Translations under genes and position numbers: made by a program
The notes under the pieces: model-generated
Databases searched by the model: none
Seen by the model: the letters and a program-made list of their open reading frames with translations, nothing else
What the model was told of the DNA's origin: nothing
Part shown: positions 35,119-43,305 of the stretch, piece by piece
Layout: each line of letters starts with the position of its first letter
How positions within the stretch are numbered: position 1 is the stretch's first letter
Source: a bacterium
GTDB taxonomy: Bacteria; Babelota; Babeliae; Babelales; Vermiphilaceae
Direction: 5' to 3'
Assembly (NCBI GenBank): GCA_021777215.1
Contig: JAJYDS010000003.1
Span: 1 to 64,000 of the forward strand
DNA length: 64,000 nucleotides

Positions 35119-35862
35119 TTACTTGGCCAAATGGGTAAGCACGAGTTGGCTCCAGTTTTCCATATCCGGTGCATAACTCTTGCATTCATCTAACGTGAAT
35201 AGGTGCCCTTGTTTTAATTCTGATTTTACGCTGATGTCAGCTGAATTTCCCTGCAAAAGGAGCACGAGCCCCAAATGGACAGTGCCGACTTCATCTGAAT
35301 CATCGTTCACTATTCCCAAGGGTTCAACCGTCAAAGTTCCGGTGTAGTGCACTTCTTCATGAAATTCACGGTTTGCCCATGCAAAAATTGAGTTTTCACT
35401 CAAATCTTCTTGGCGAATATGCCCGCCAATACCAAGAGAGTATTTGTTGCGCAGACGCGTCTCTGAAGCAACGGCCGTGCGTTGCATCAGAAAAAGACGT
35501 TGTTGTCCGTGCGCATCAGTGTGGCTGAAAATGAGGTAGGGGATAATTTGCTTATAGCGAGGATTTTTTTCCATAGCCGCACGAGAGAAAAATTCTTTTT
35601 TATCAGTAATGACTGTGAGGTACGAGTCTAGATTTTGGGGTAAAAAACCCTGCGGTGCTTGCGCTTGAAAGAGCGCTGTTCGCTTGATGACCAAAATTTG
35701 TTCGTCAGGTTTTTGTGGAATAGGTTGAGATGCTTTTTGTGTTTGCATGGACATGGGTGAACTTTCGCGGGCAAAAGTGTTAGTGATCTGAATCGGGAGC
35801 TGTAAAAAAGCTTCTTTTATGGTAACTTTAAAAAGTGTTTTTAACGCTTTTTTTGTGGCCAT
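35119..35862 (-). CDS. Nudix hydrolase (COG4112-like)
   Basis: The 247-residue product has the Nudix box in the phrases GIGGHIRQEDL and ANREFHEEVHYTG, and around it RYKQIIPYLIF and NKYSLGIGGHI, typical of the COG4112 group of predicted phosphohydrolases. The substrate is unknown. The start is uncertain: ATG at 35862 has no ribosome site but a TATAAT ends 5 bases upstream, which could give a leaderless mRNA. Met37 (35754) is an alternative. It diverges from leuS with only 13 bases between the starts. Confidence 0.8.
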   Translation of the reverse strand: MATKKALKTLFKVTIKEAFLQLPIQITNTFARESSPMSMQTQKASQPIPQKPDEQILVIKRTALFQAQAPQGFLPQNLDSYLTVITDKKEFFSRAAMEKNPRYKQIIPYLIFSHTDAHGQQRLFLMQRTAVASETRLRNKYSLGIGGHIRQEDLSENSIFAWANREFHEEVHYTGTLTVEPLGIVNDDSDEVGTVHLGLVLLLQGNSADISVKSELKQGHLFTLDECKSYAPDMENWSQLVLTHLAK

Positions 35863-35875
35863 AGAGGATTATACC

Positions 35876-38320
35876 ATGGCATACGATTTTAAGACTATAG
35901 AAAAAAAATGGCAAAAGCAGTGGGAAGATAACCCGCTCAGAACAAAGCCAACCGGATCGGGTAAAAAATTTTATTGTCTCGATATGTTTCCCTACCCATC
36001 CGGGGCAGGCCTCCATATGGGGCATTGGCGTTCGTATGTGCTTTCAGATATTTATGCTCGTACGAAGTGGTTGCAAGGCTATAACCTCTTGCATCCTATG
36101 GGTTGGGATGCTTTTGGCTCACCAGCAGAAAATGCTGCTATAAAAGAAGGTGTGCATCCTTCCTTGTTGGCGGCAAAAAATATTGCTAATTTCAAACGCC
36201 AACTAAAAGAAGTTGGTGCCTTGTTTGACTGGGACAAAGAAGTTAACACCACCGATCCTGACTATTATAAATGGACGCAGTGGATCTTCCTGCAAATGTA
36301 TAAAGCAGGCCTTGCCTATGAGGCGGAATTGCCGATCAATTGGTGCCCTTCTTGTTTGACCGGTATCGCTAATGAAGAAGTAGTCAATGGCGGTTGTGAG
36401 CGCTGTGGTACAAAAGTTGAACAAAAAAATCTTCGTCAGTGGGTGCTTAAAATAACACAGTACGCCCAAAAATTACTCGACGGTCTTGATACACTCGATT
36501 GGCCAGAAAAAGTAAAATTAATGCAGCGCAACTGGATTGGTAAGAGCGAGGGCGCAGAGATTATTTTTACCACGCTCGATACGTTGGGCAATGAAATTGA
36601 ACTGCCGGTATTCACCACGCGCCCAGATACTATTTTTGGCGTGACCTTTTTGGTGATGGCTCCTAATCATGATCTGGTTGATAGATTGGTAAAACCAGAA
36701 TATCAAGACGAGGTAGATGAGTATCGCGAGCTGGTTAAAGCGACAGCCGCATTTGGTCAAGCCATGGATGAAGAAAAGACCGGAGTCTTTACCGGTGCTT
36801 ATGCGCGCAATCCTGCCAACGATGATCAAATTCCCATTTATATAGCTGATTATGTGCTGAGTGATTATGGTACCGGTGCCATTATGGCCGTGCCGGGGCA
36901 TGATGAGCGTGATTTTGCTTTTGCCCAAAAATTCGATTTGCCTCGACCACAAGTGGTGTTTCATGCTGATAGCGAAGTAAACGCTCAAGGCGATATGAAA
37001 CATCCCTATATTGGCGAGGGCAAACTGGTTAATAGTGGCGCCTTTGACGGTCTAGATGCCCGCACTGAAGGTGCAGCAAAAATTATTGACTATCTAGTGG
37101 GCAAAGGTATGGCCACCCGCAAAGTACAATTTAAATTGCGTGACTGGCTTTTCTCGCGTCAGCGCTACTGGGGTGAACCAATTCCTCTGGTGCATTGTAA
37201 AAAATGTGGTATTGTCGCCGTTCCTGAGGATCAGCTTCCGGTAACATTGCCGCAAGTTGAACGCTATCAGCCAACGGGTACGGGCGAATCGCCTTTGGCC
37301 GCTATCTCTGACTGGGTTAATACCTGCTGTCCTGAGTGCGGCGGGCCGGCAAAACGTGAAACAAATACTATGCCGCAGTGGGCGGGTTCTTGCTGGTATT
37401 TCTTGCGCTACCCAAATCCTCATCTGAAGGATAAGCCGTGGGATATGAAAGACATTAACTATTGGCTGCCAGTTGATCTGTATGTGGGTGGTATAGAGCA
37501 TGCGATTTTGCATTTGCTCTATTCTCGCTTTTACGTAAAAGTTCTTTTTGACTTGGGCCATCTTTCATTTGATGAACCATTCTTGCATTTATACAACCAG
37601 GGCATGATTCTGAAATATTCTGAAAAGAGTGGCTTGGTTGAAAAAATGTCAAAATCAAAAGGGAATGTCGTTAATCCCGATGACATGGTTGCGCAATATG
37701 GTTCTGATGCACTGAGGCTCTATATTATGTTTATGGGGCCGCCAGAGCTTGATTGTGAGTGGCAAGGTGCAGGACTTGAGGGTATTAAGCGACTGCTTAA
37801 TCGCCTGTGGGATTATCTGACCAATCCTGCAAATCGCCTGGCAAAAGGGATGCGTGAAGAGGTGCTGGTAACCAAGCGGGTAGATCTTTTTGTAAAAGAA
37901 TTTCAAGAACGTATGGAGCACTTCAAGCCAAACACCGCCATTGCCGCGATTATGGAGTTAACCAATGATCTGTATGCGCAGTCGATGGTGCTCAGTGACG
38001 AGTCGCTCAAAAAGATTATTGCGTTATTGTCAGTTTTTGCGCCGCATATGGCGAGTGAGCTGGCGCAACAATTATTGGGCAAAGAGCTCTTGGCCTGTGG
38101 TTGGCCGGTCTATGATCCATCATTAATAAAAGACGATACGGCCACGTTGGTAGTGCAGGTGAATGGCAAGATGCGTGCGAATCTCACCGTTGCGCGTGGA
38201 GCAACAGAAGAAGATGTATCATTTGATGCAGAACAGTCAGTAACAAAATGGCTTGAAAACAAGGAAATTGTTAAAGTTATTTTTGTTCCTGACCGTTTAA
38301 TTAATTTTGTTGTTCGATAA
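35876..38320 (+). CDS. leuS: leucyl-tRNA synthetase
   Basis: LeuS charges tRNA-Leu. The 814 residues contain HMGH (47-50, the HIGH motif), a zinc-binding CPSC...CERC region, the CP1 editing domain with TTRPDTIFGVTFLV, the second HIGH-side core with WLFSRQRYWGEPIPL, and KMSKSKGN at about 590-597. The C-terminal VQVNGKMRANLTV domain is present. ATG at 35876 has AGAGG 8 bases upstream; the earlier in-frame start at 35819 would overlap the divergent gene. Confidence 0.97.
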   Translation: MAYDFKTIEKKWQKQWEDNPLRTKPTGSGKKFYCLDMFPYPSGAGLHMGHWRSYVLSDIYARTKWLQGYNLLHPMGWDAFGSPAENAAIKEGVHPSLLAAKNIANFKRQLKEVGALFDWDKEVNTTDPDYYKWTQWIFLQMYKAGLAYEAELPINWCPSCLTGIANEEVVNGGCERCGTKVEQKNLRQWVLKITQYAQKLLDGLDTLDWPEKVKLMQRNWIGKSEGAEIIFTTLDTLGNEIELPVFTTRPDTIFGVTFLVMAPNHDLVDRLVKPEYQDEVDEYRELVKATAAFGQAMDEEKTGVFTGAYARNPANDDQIPIYIADYVLSDYGTGAIMAVPGHDERDFAFAQKFDLPRPQVVFHADSEVNAQGDMKHPYIGEGKLVNSGAFDGLDARTEGAAKIIDYLVGKGMATRKVQFKLRDWLFSRQRYWGEPIPLVHCKKCGIVAVPEDQLPVTLPQVERYQPTGTGESPLAAISDWVNTCCPECGGPAKRETNTMPQWAGSCWYFLRYPNPHLKDKPWDMKDINYWLPVDLYVGGIEHAILHLLYSRFYVKVLFDLGHLSFDEPFLHLYNQGMILKYSEKSGLVEKMSKSKGNVVNPDDMVAQYGSDALRLYIMFMGPPELDCEWQGAGLEGIKRLLNRLWDYLTNPANRLAKGMREEVLVTKRVDLFVKEFQERMEHFKPNTAIAAIMELTNDLYAQSMVLSDESLKKIIALLSVFAPHMASELAQQLLGKELLACGWPVYDPSLIKDDTATLVVQVNGKMRANLTVARGATEEDVSFDAEQSVTKWLENKEIVKVIFVPDRLINFVVR

Positions 38321-38344
38321 AAATAGTTGTTTGATAAAAAATAG

Positions 38345-38384
38345 GGTACGTCAGTAGTTTGTTTGCTGGCGTGCCATGTTTTTT
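38345..38384 (+). terminator. terminator after leuS
   Basis: GGTACGTCAG (38345-38354) pairs with CTGGCGTGCC (38366-38375) over 10 bp with two G-T pairs; a T-tract follows. Confidence 0.7.
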
Positions 38385-38585
38385 GTAGAGTGCTAAAAAT
38401 ATATTTTTTCTTATTTCTTCTCTGTTCGCCATTTCTCTGTGTGCTTATGAGGCTTTTCAATTTCAGGGGGCCGATGTACATCGCTATAAAATAGTACGGG
38501 TTTCATTGTGGTGTAAAGCTGAAAAAGCCAGCACTGATTGGCTTTCTGAGTCTTCACGATGGGTGATTACAAAAAGCTTAATCCG

Positions 38586-39359
38586 TTATGATACCTGTAT
38601 TTGCAGGCCATCATACCCGGCAATTACCTCAATACCATATTGTTTGCCCAAATTTTTTAGTTCTGCATGCGCTTTTCGTGCGCCATCAGTATAAAACCAG
38701 GTGCCAAAATGCATGAGTGCGATCTGTTTTGTGTGGGGTGCAAAAAGCTGGAGTAAATTGGGAATACCCGTGTGGCCAAATGGTTGGCTGAGTTGGCTTT
38801 TTGCCTCATCATCGGTGGGTAGTTTTGAGCGTCTGATCATGCCGCCTTTTTTGAGGTAGCTGCCTTCGGTGATGACTAAATCGAGATTCCCCAGACGATT
38901 ATGATACTTTTTATCTATCCAAAAAAGATCGCCTGTATACAAAACACGTTTGCCGTTTTTCTCAATCAAATATGCCTGTGATTTAACTTTGAGGCTATGT
39001 TCGGTTGGTATGGCGGAGATCGTGTAGCCATGCCATCTTAATTTTCCGGGAAAAATTTTTACCACCGTTTCTTGGTGATCAGGGGTTGTTTTTTGTTTCC
39101 CTTTTTTTGTACTTGCACTGTAGTTTTCGGGCGCATAGATTATGGCGTTTGTTTCAGGAATGCTTGTGCCGCTGCGTACAAAATAAGCATGATCAGGATG
39201 CAAATGGGTGATGAAAATGTATGATGGGTTATAATCCAAAAATTCTTTTTCACCCAGATCAAAGAGTAGAGTGTCGTCGATTAAAATCCCTGAGTGGCGT
39301 GCATGATAGGGGGCGCTTGCTTCAATTTCACCGCGAGTGCCCAAAATGGTCACTTTCAA
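38586..39359 (-). CDS. metallo-beta-lactamase-fold hydrolase
   Basis: The 257-residue product has the fold's N-terminal MKVTILGTRGE, the metal-binding THLHPDHAYF, a later TEHSLKVKS and TGDLFW (Asp ligand), and a C-terminal ALMHFGTWF. It resembles the RNase Z/phosphodiesterase-like branch with no export signal. Substrate unknown. A single gene. Confidence 0.85.
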   Translation of the reverse strand: MKVTILGTRGEIEASAPYHARHSGILIDDTLLFDLGEKEFLDYNPSYIFITHLHPDHAYFVRSGTSIPETNAIIYAPENYSASTKKGKQKTTPDHQETVVKIFPGKLRWHGYTISAIPTEHSLKVKSQAYLIEKNGKRVLYTGDLFWIDKKYHNRLGNLDLVITEGSYLKKGGMIRRSKLPTDDEAKSQLSQPFGHTGIPNLLQLFAPHTKQIALMHFGTWFYTDGARKAHAELKNLGKQYGIEVIAGYDGLQIQVS

Positions 39360-39459
39360 AAGAAACTCACCGTATTTTTTGTGTGTAATTTTTTCTTAGT
39401 TGTATCACGCGGGGTTTGGGGATTGCAAGGATGTTTTTTGGCGGGGATGGTAAAGAATC

Positions 39460-39774
39460 TTACCGGCGTAGTTTTTTGTTTATAAGATCGTTTAAACTGA
39501 TGCCTTGCTTGGCCGCCTCAAGTGCCAAAAGTGCATGGAGATCTTGATCCATGCGGAGTCGAACATTTCCAGAGTAAGATTTTTCTGGTTTTTCGCCGCG
39601 TTCTTTGCACCATGCTAAATAATCATCAATCGAGTCTTTGAATGCTTTTTCTATCTCTTTAACGGAAGTTCCCTGAAAGGTGATTATGTCTTTTAAGCCG
39701 ATCACTTGCCCATGAAACAATTTTGCGGCGTCATCGTATTCTACTTTTCCTACGTATCCTTTATATTTCATCAT
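39460..39774 (-). CDS. hicB: HicB-family antitoxin
   Basis: The 104-residue product starts with the HicB domain (KYKGYVGKVEYDDAAKLFHG, then VKEIEKAFKDSIDDYLAWC) and ends in a ribbon-helix-helix DNA-binding segment (GNVRLRMDQDLHALLALEAAKQGISLNDLINKKL). In this subfamily HicB neutralises the HicA RNase and represses the operon. The toxin gene directly upstream is frameshifted, so the antitoxin may persist alone or serve as a regulator. Its start overlaps the end of the hicA remnant by 14 bases. Confidence 0.9.
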   Translation of the reverse strand: MMKYKGYVGKVEYDDAAKLFHGQVIGLKDIITFQGTSVKEIEKAFKDSIDDYLAWCKERGEKPEKSYSGNVRLRMDQDLHALLALEAAKQGISLNDLINKKLRR

Positions 39775-40023
39775 GATCTATCCCTGCATTTATTAAAAAC
39801 TGGCGCACAGAAATGAGAGCGCCTTTGTCGGTTTCTCTTTGTGGGTGAGGTCGGTGAAAAACCGCCTTGATTCCGTGCAATTCTACTCGTACTCGTGAAC
39901 CGTTTCCCGGAGTTATATGTGTACCAAATCCTTTAAAAATGTTTCGATATCATTCCATTTCACATTGGATTGAACAGGATTTTTAAATATTTGTTCCAGA
40001 GTTTTTCTCTGTTTTTTATTCAT
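39761..40023 (-). pseudogene. hicA: HicA toxin with a one-base frameshift
   Basis: On the minus strand, ATG at 40023 (AAAGGT 7 bases upstream) opens MNKKQRKTLEQIFKNP...WNDIETFLK, the N-terminus of a HicA. The frame is lost at about 39930. The next frame continues FGTHITPGNGSRVRVELHG...FHRPHPQRETDKGALISVRQFL, the rest of the family, to a stop at 39761-39763. Adding one base near the GG at 39930-39931 (for example GGG giving Lys-Gly-Phe) restores the whole protein. It is too short to be listed as a long ORF in either frame. Either a recent loss of the toxin, a sequencing error, or less likely programmed frameshifting. Confidence 0.85.
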
Positions 40024-40043
40024 TACTATTACCTTTGTTTTTA

Positions 40044-40075
40044 GGTATATTAAAACGATACCAATTTATGGTACC
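40044..40075 (-). promoter_or_regulatory. putative hicAB operator/promoter
   Basis: GGTAT (40044-40048), ATACC (40058-40062) and TGGTACC (40069-40075) form overlapping inverted repeats just upstream of hicA, including TACCA-ATTTA-TGGTA. A site for HicB autorepression is plausible. Confidence 0.45.
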
Positions 40076-40155
40076 ATGTGTCAACAGCCAAACAATCAAC
40101 TTCTTGCTTTTATGTCTGCATTTGCCGTAAAAAAAAGAAAGAACAGTTTCTTATC

Positions 40156-40929
40156 ATGATTCGTAAAAAAACTATGAATAAAAAAAGAATAGGTATCGTT
40201 CTGTGTGCGTTATTGTTATCGGGAGAGAGTCGGGTGGTAGCAAAAAAAGATTTATTAAAGACGTATCGAGAAAAACGGGATTTGAAAAAAACTCCTGAGC
40301 CTTCTGGCCGTGTAGCAAAGAAGGGCAGCAAAAAGAAGAAAGCACTGTTTGTTATTCAAAAGCATGATGCAAGCCATCTGCATTATGACTTTCGTTTAGA
40401 AATCGATGGAGTACTTGTTTCTTGGGCCGTTCCTAAAGGCCCCTCCACTGATCCGCGAGACAAGCGGCTGGCGATTCAGACAGAAGATCACCCCATGGCA
40501 TATGCCCATTTTGAGGGTGTTATCCCTGAAGGAAATTATGGTGCGGGTACCGTGATGGTCTGGGATACGGGGACGTATGAAAATATAAAACACAAAAATG
40601 ATGAGTTAGTGAGCATGGCGACATGCCTTGCTGATGGTCAGATTGAGATTGTGTTGCAGGGTAAAAAATTACAGGGGGCCTATACGCTCATAAAAACTAA
40701 GTGGCATGAGGGCAGCAAAAACCAGTGGTTACTTATGAAGATGAAAGACGACTACGTCGATGCGCGGCGCAATCTGCTTACCAGCGAGCCAAATTCGGCA
40801 CTTACCGGGCGCACGATGGCTCAAATTGCGCAGGAGGGCGATGATGCGAAAAAAGAAGTCGAGCCACAAAAGAAACAGTCTCCTAAAAAACGTGTTCGCG
40901 TATCTAAAAAAAGCCAAAAGATGAGTTAG
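40156..40929 (+). CDS. stand-alone LigD-type 3'-phosphoesterase with exported-type N-terminus
   Basis: The product (257 residues from ATG 40156; ATG 40174 is an alternative) has the LigD phosphoesterase domain: FVIQKHDASHLHYDFRLE (catalytic His/Asp cluster), SWAVPKGPSTDP, LAIQTEDHPMAYAHFEGVIPEGNYGAG. In NHEJ ligase D this domain trims 3' ends of DNA. No ligase or polymerase domain and no Ku gene are present. Unusually, the N-terminus looks like a signal peptide (KKRIGIVLCALLLSGESRVVA). The C-terminal tail is Lys-rich. The ribosome site is weak, so the start is uncertain. Either the enzyme is exported, acting on external DNA, or the leader is misread. Confidence 0.85.
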   Translation: MIRKKTMNKKRIGIVLCALLLSGESRVVAKKDLLKTYREKRDLKKTPEPSGRVAKKGSKKKKALFVIQKHDASHLHYDFRLEIDGVLVSWAVPKGPSTDPRDKRLAIQTEDHPMAYAHFEGVIPEGNYGAGTVMVWDTGTYENIKHKNDELVSMATCLADGQIEIVLQGKKLQGAYTLIKTKWHEGSKNQWLLMKMKDDYVDARRNLLTSEPNSALTGRTMAQIAQEGDDAKKEVEPQKKQSPKKRVRVSKKSQKMS

Positions 40930-41038
40930 GCGGATCCTGAGAGACTACAAAAGAGTCTGAGTAAGAGGTGAGCGATTGTATGCGAAGCCTTTTCTCTATA
41001 TGCTGAGGCAAGTGCAATAAAAACCAGAGAGGAGCACC

Positions 41039-41698
41039 ATGAAAATATTTCTTGATACTGCCAATCTTGCGACCATTAAAAAGTGGGCTGAAACGGGCCT
41101 TGTCGATGGCGTTACTACTAACCCGACTCATTTGAGTAAAGAGGGAAAGGATCCCAAAAAGCAAGTGCTTGCTATTTGTAAGGTTTTGCCCGATGGCTTT
41201 ATTAGTGTCGAGGTGACCGAGAAAGAGCCGCAAAAAATATACGTCCAAGCTAAAAAAATAGCTGATTTGGCAGAAAATGTGGTGGTCAAAATTCCGTGCC
41301 ATAAAGATAATGTAGAAATTATTCATAAACTCACTCAAGAAGGCATTGCTCTGAATATCACCCTGGTATTTAGTTTGCCGCAGGCCTATTTGATGAGCAA
41401 GCTAGGGGTTACCTTTATTTCTCCTTTTGTGGGTCGTCTTGATGACAGCGGCGTTGATGGATGCGCAGTGCTTGACCAGATACAGCGCATGGTCACCAAT
41501 AACGTATTTGATACCCAAGTTATTGCAGCATCGATCAGAAATATGCACCATTTTCATGCGGCCATAGCAGCGGGTGTGGACGTGATCACGTTACCGGCTG
41601 AAGTGCTTGAAAAATCTTTGGGGCATATACTTACTGATGAAGGTATCGCAAAATTTGATGCCGATTGGCAAAAGTTGGGGATTAAACAATTTCCCTGA
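41039..41698 (+). CDS. tal: transaldolase (small, TalC/Fsa-like)
   Basis: The 219-residue product matches the short transaldolase family: MKIFLDTANL, DGVTTNPTHLSKEG, ISVEV, the Schiff-base Lys84 in VVVKIP, and ALNITLVFSLPQA. It links sedoheptulose 7-phosphate and glyceraldehyde 3-phosphate to erythrose 4-phosphate and fructose 6-phosphate. GAGAGGAG lies 6 bases before the ATG. A terminator follows. Confidence 0.95.
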   Translation: MKIFLDTANLATIKKWAETGLVDGVTTNPTHLSKEGKDPKKQVLAICKVLPDGFISVEVTEKEPQKIYVQAKKIADLAENVVVKIPCHKDNVEIIHKLTQEGIALNITLVFSLPQAYLMSKLGVTFISPFVGRLDDSGVDGCAVLDQIQRMVTNNVFDTQVIAASIRNMHHFHAAIAAGVDVITLPAEVLEKSLGHILTDEGIAKFDADWQKLGIKQFP

Positions 41699-41721
41699 TT
41701 TTTTTAGATAGAAAATTTTTT

Positions 41722-41763
41722 AAGGGGATCTGTTGGCAAGTGCCCACGTTCCCCTTTCTTTTT
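41722..41763 (+). terminator. terminator after the transaldolase gene
   Basis: AAGGGGA (41722-41728) pairs with TCCCCTT (41750-41756), with an inner imperfect stem and a T-rich tail. Confidence 0.65.
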
Positions 41764-41840
41764 GGAGTTTGTCATAAAGAGAGTTAACGATCGATTAAAA
41801 ATTGTATTCAAATGAAATGGTGGTACGGGTTTCTAAAAAC

Positions 41841-41869
41841 TTGGGTATGTTTTTGTTTTTTTCGATACT
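41841..41869 (+). promoter_or_regulatory. putative promoter of the PLP enzyme gene
   Basis: TTGGGT (41841-41846) and GATACT (41864-41869) are 17 bases apart, 36 bases before the start codon. Confidence 0.35.
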
Positions 41870-41905
41870 ATTTGTAGCTGAAATTATTGTAAAAGGGGTA
41901 TACTA

Positions 41906-43189
41906 ATGGCAAAGTTGCAGTTGTTTATACTAAGTCTCTTACTGTGTGATGCTCGGGGGGCTATGAGCACGAACGAAAAGTTTCTTTTTTCTCAAGTGGA
42001 ATCGCTTGCGCCAAAAGCACAATCCTCTATGGATACATTTAAGGATCGCTCACCAGTTCCGATGCCGTATCAAAAATTTGGCGCGCAACAGCCGCCGCTG
42101 TTTTCTTATTATCCGGAACTAAAGCAAAAAGTATCGTTCGTTTCCTTGGGCGATTTTTTCACGCCTATAGAAAAAATTGACCAACTCTGTCCTGAGAGTC
42201 AGACGCCCTATGTCTACATGAAGCGTGATGACATCAATGGTCCACTGCAAGCCAATGGGCTGCGGGTAGTGGGCGGTAATAAGGTGAGAAAATTAGAATT
42301 TTTATTGGGTGATGCGTTGGCACGGCATGCCACTGCTGTTATGACTTTTGGCTGTGCCGGATCTAATCATGCGTTGGCAACAGCGGCCTATGCCAATCTT
42401 GTTGGTCTACAGGCGATTTCGATATTGCGCCCGCAAGCGAATTCTCCTATTGTGCGGCGCAATTTGTTACTCCAGCATTATTATGGTGCGCAACTGCATG
42501 AATATCCAAATCAAGAGTGGCGGTGCCTGGGCGGTTTTTGTGCTTTTTTGCGGCATAAACAAATATACGGAGAGTATCCTTACTTTATTCCTACTGGTGG
42601 CACATGCCCGTTGGGCGAGCTTGGCTTTATTAATGCGGCCTTTGAATTAAAAGAGCAGATAGAGCAAGGGGTTATGCCCGAGCCTGATTATATCTATATA
42701 CCACTAGGCAGTATGGGAACGACTGTTGGCCTCATGATTGGCTTAAAAGCAGCCGGACTTAAAACACACGTGGTTGCCGTGCGGGTGGATGATTATGAAG
42801 ATGCCAATGAGCAGTCACTGCTGCCTCTTTTGCGTGATGCGACAGCCTATGTGCGTTCGCTGGATTCATCCTTTCCCGATCTTAAGTTTGGGCTTGAAGA
42901 TATCACCATCGCTCATGATTTTTTTGGACAAGGGTATGGCATTGCCACTCCGCAAGCACGGCAAGCAATAAGCGTAATGCACGAAAACTATGGTATAGCT
43001 CTTGATGGTACCTATTCGGGAAAAACCGTAGCAGCATTGCTGTATGATTTGCAAAAGCCAGCAATAAAAAATAAAATTGTGCTCTATTGGAACACTTTCT
43101 GCGGGCTTGATTATTCATCGATTGTTTCTGAATCCACATATAAGCAGCTGCCTCATTGTTTTTACAAATATTTTGAGGCTGATTTGTAA
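41906..43189 (+). CDS. PLP enzyme, D-cysteine desulfhydrase/ACC deaminase-like, with signal peptide
   Basis: The 427-residue product contains the fold type II PLP core: YMKRDDINGPLQANGLRVVGGNKVRKLEF with the cofactor Lys126, then MTFGCAGSNHALATAAYANLVGLQ and PTGGTCPLGELGFINAAFEL. Relatives convert D-cysteine to pyruvate or open ACC. About 75 residues precede the usual start. They begin with a signal-like segment (LQLFILSLLLCDARGA, then MSTNE), so export is likely, and that is unusual for this enzyme class. The substrate cannot be read from sequence. A perfect terminator hairpin follows. Confidence 0.85.
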   Translation: MAKLQLFILSLLLCDARGAMSTNEKFLFSQVESLAPKAQSSMDTFKDRSPVPMPYQKFGAQQPPLFSYYPELKQKVSFVSLGDFFTPIEKIDQLCPESQTPYVYMKRDDINGPLQANGLRVVGGNKVRKLEFLLGDALARHATAVMTFGCAGSNHALATAAYANLVGLQAISILRPQANSPIVRRNLLLQHYYGAQLHEYPNQEWRCLGGFCAFLRHKQIYGEYPYFIPTGGTCPLGELGFINAAFELKEQIEQGVMPEPDYIYIPLGSMGTTVGLMIGLKAAGLKTHVVAVRVDDYEDANEQSLLPLLRDATAYVRSLDSSFPDLKFGLEDITIAHDFFGQGYGIATPQARQAISVMHENYGIALDGTYSGKTVAALLYDLQKPAIKNKIVLYWNTFCGLDYSSIVSESTYKQLPHCFYKYFEADL

Positions 43190-43225
43190 AAGCATTACGT
43201 TTATAGTACTGTTCTTGTTATCTTT

Positions 43226-43270
43226 TTTACCGGTATGACATAATGATGTCATACCGGTAAATGATTTTTT
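43226..43270 (+). terminator. terminator after the PLP enzyme gene
   Basis: A perfect 16-bp stem (43226-43241 with 43246-43261) has a 4-base loop and is followed by TTTTTT. Confidence 0.85.
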
Positions 43271-43305
43271 GGGGCTGCAGTTGTAAAAAGGGTTGGTATT
43301 CATTT

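Noticed and set aside
35863-35875. TATAAT upstream of the Nudix gene as a proven leaderless promoter
   Set aside because: No recognisable -35 and the box lies over the leuS start region; noted only as a possibility.
38389-38694. Open plus-strand frame reading like a signal peptide and short protein after leuS
   Set aside because: No ATG, GTG or TTG in the leader part, no ribosome site, and the second half lies antisense to the metallo-beta-lactamase gene. Treated as chance.
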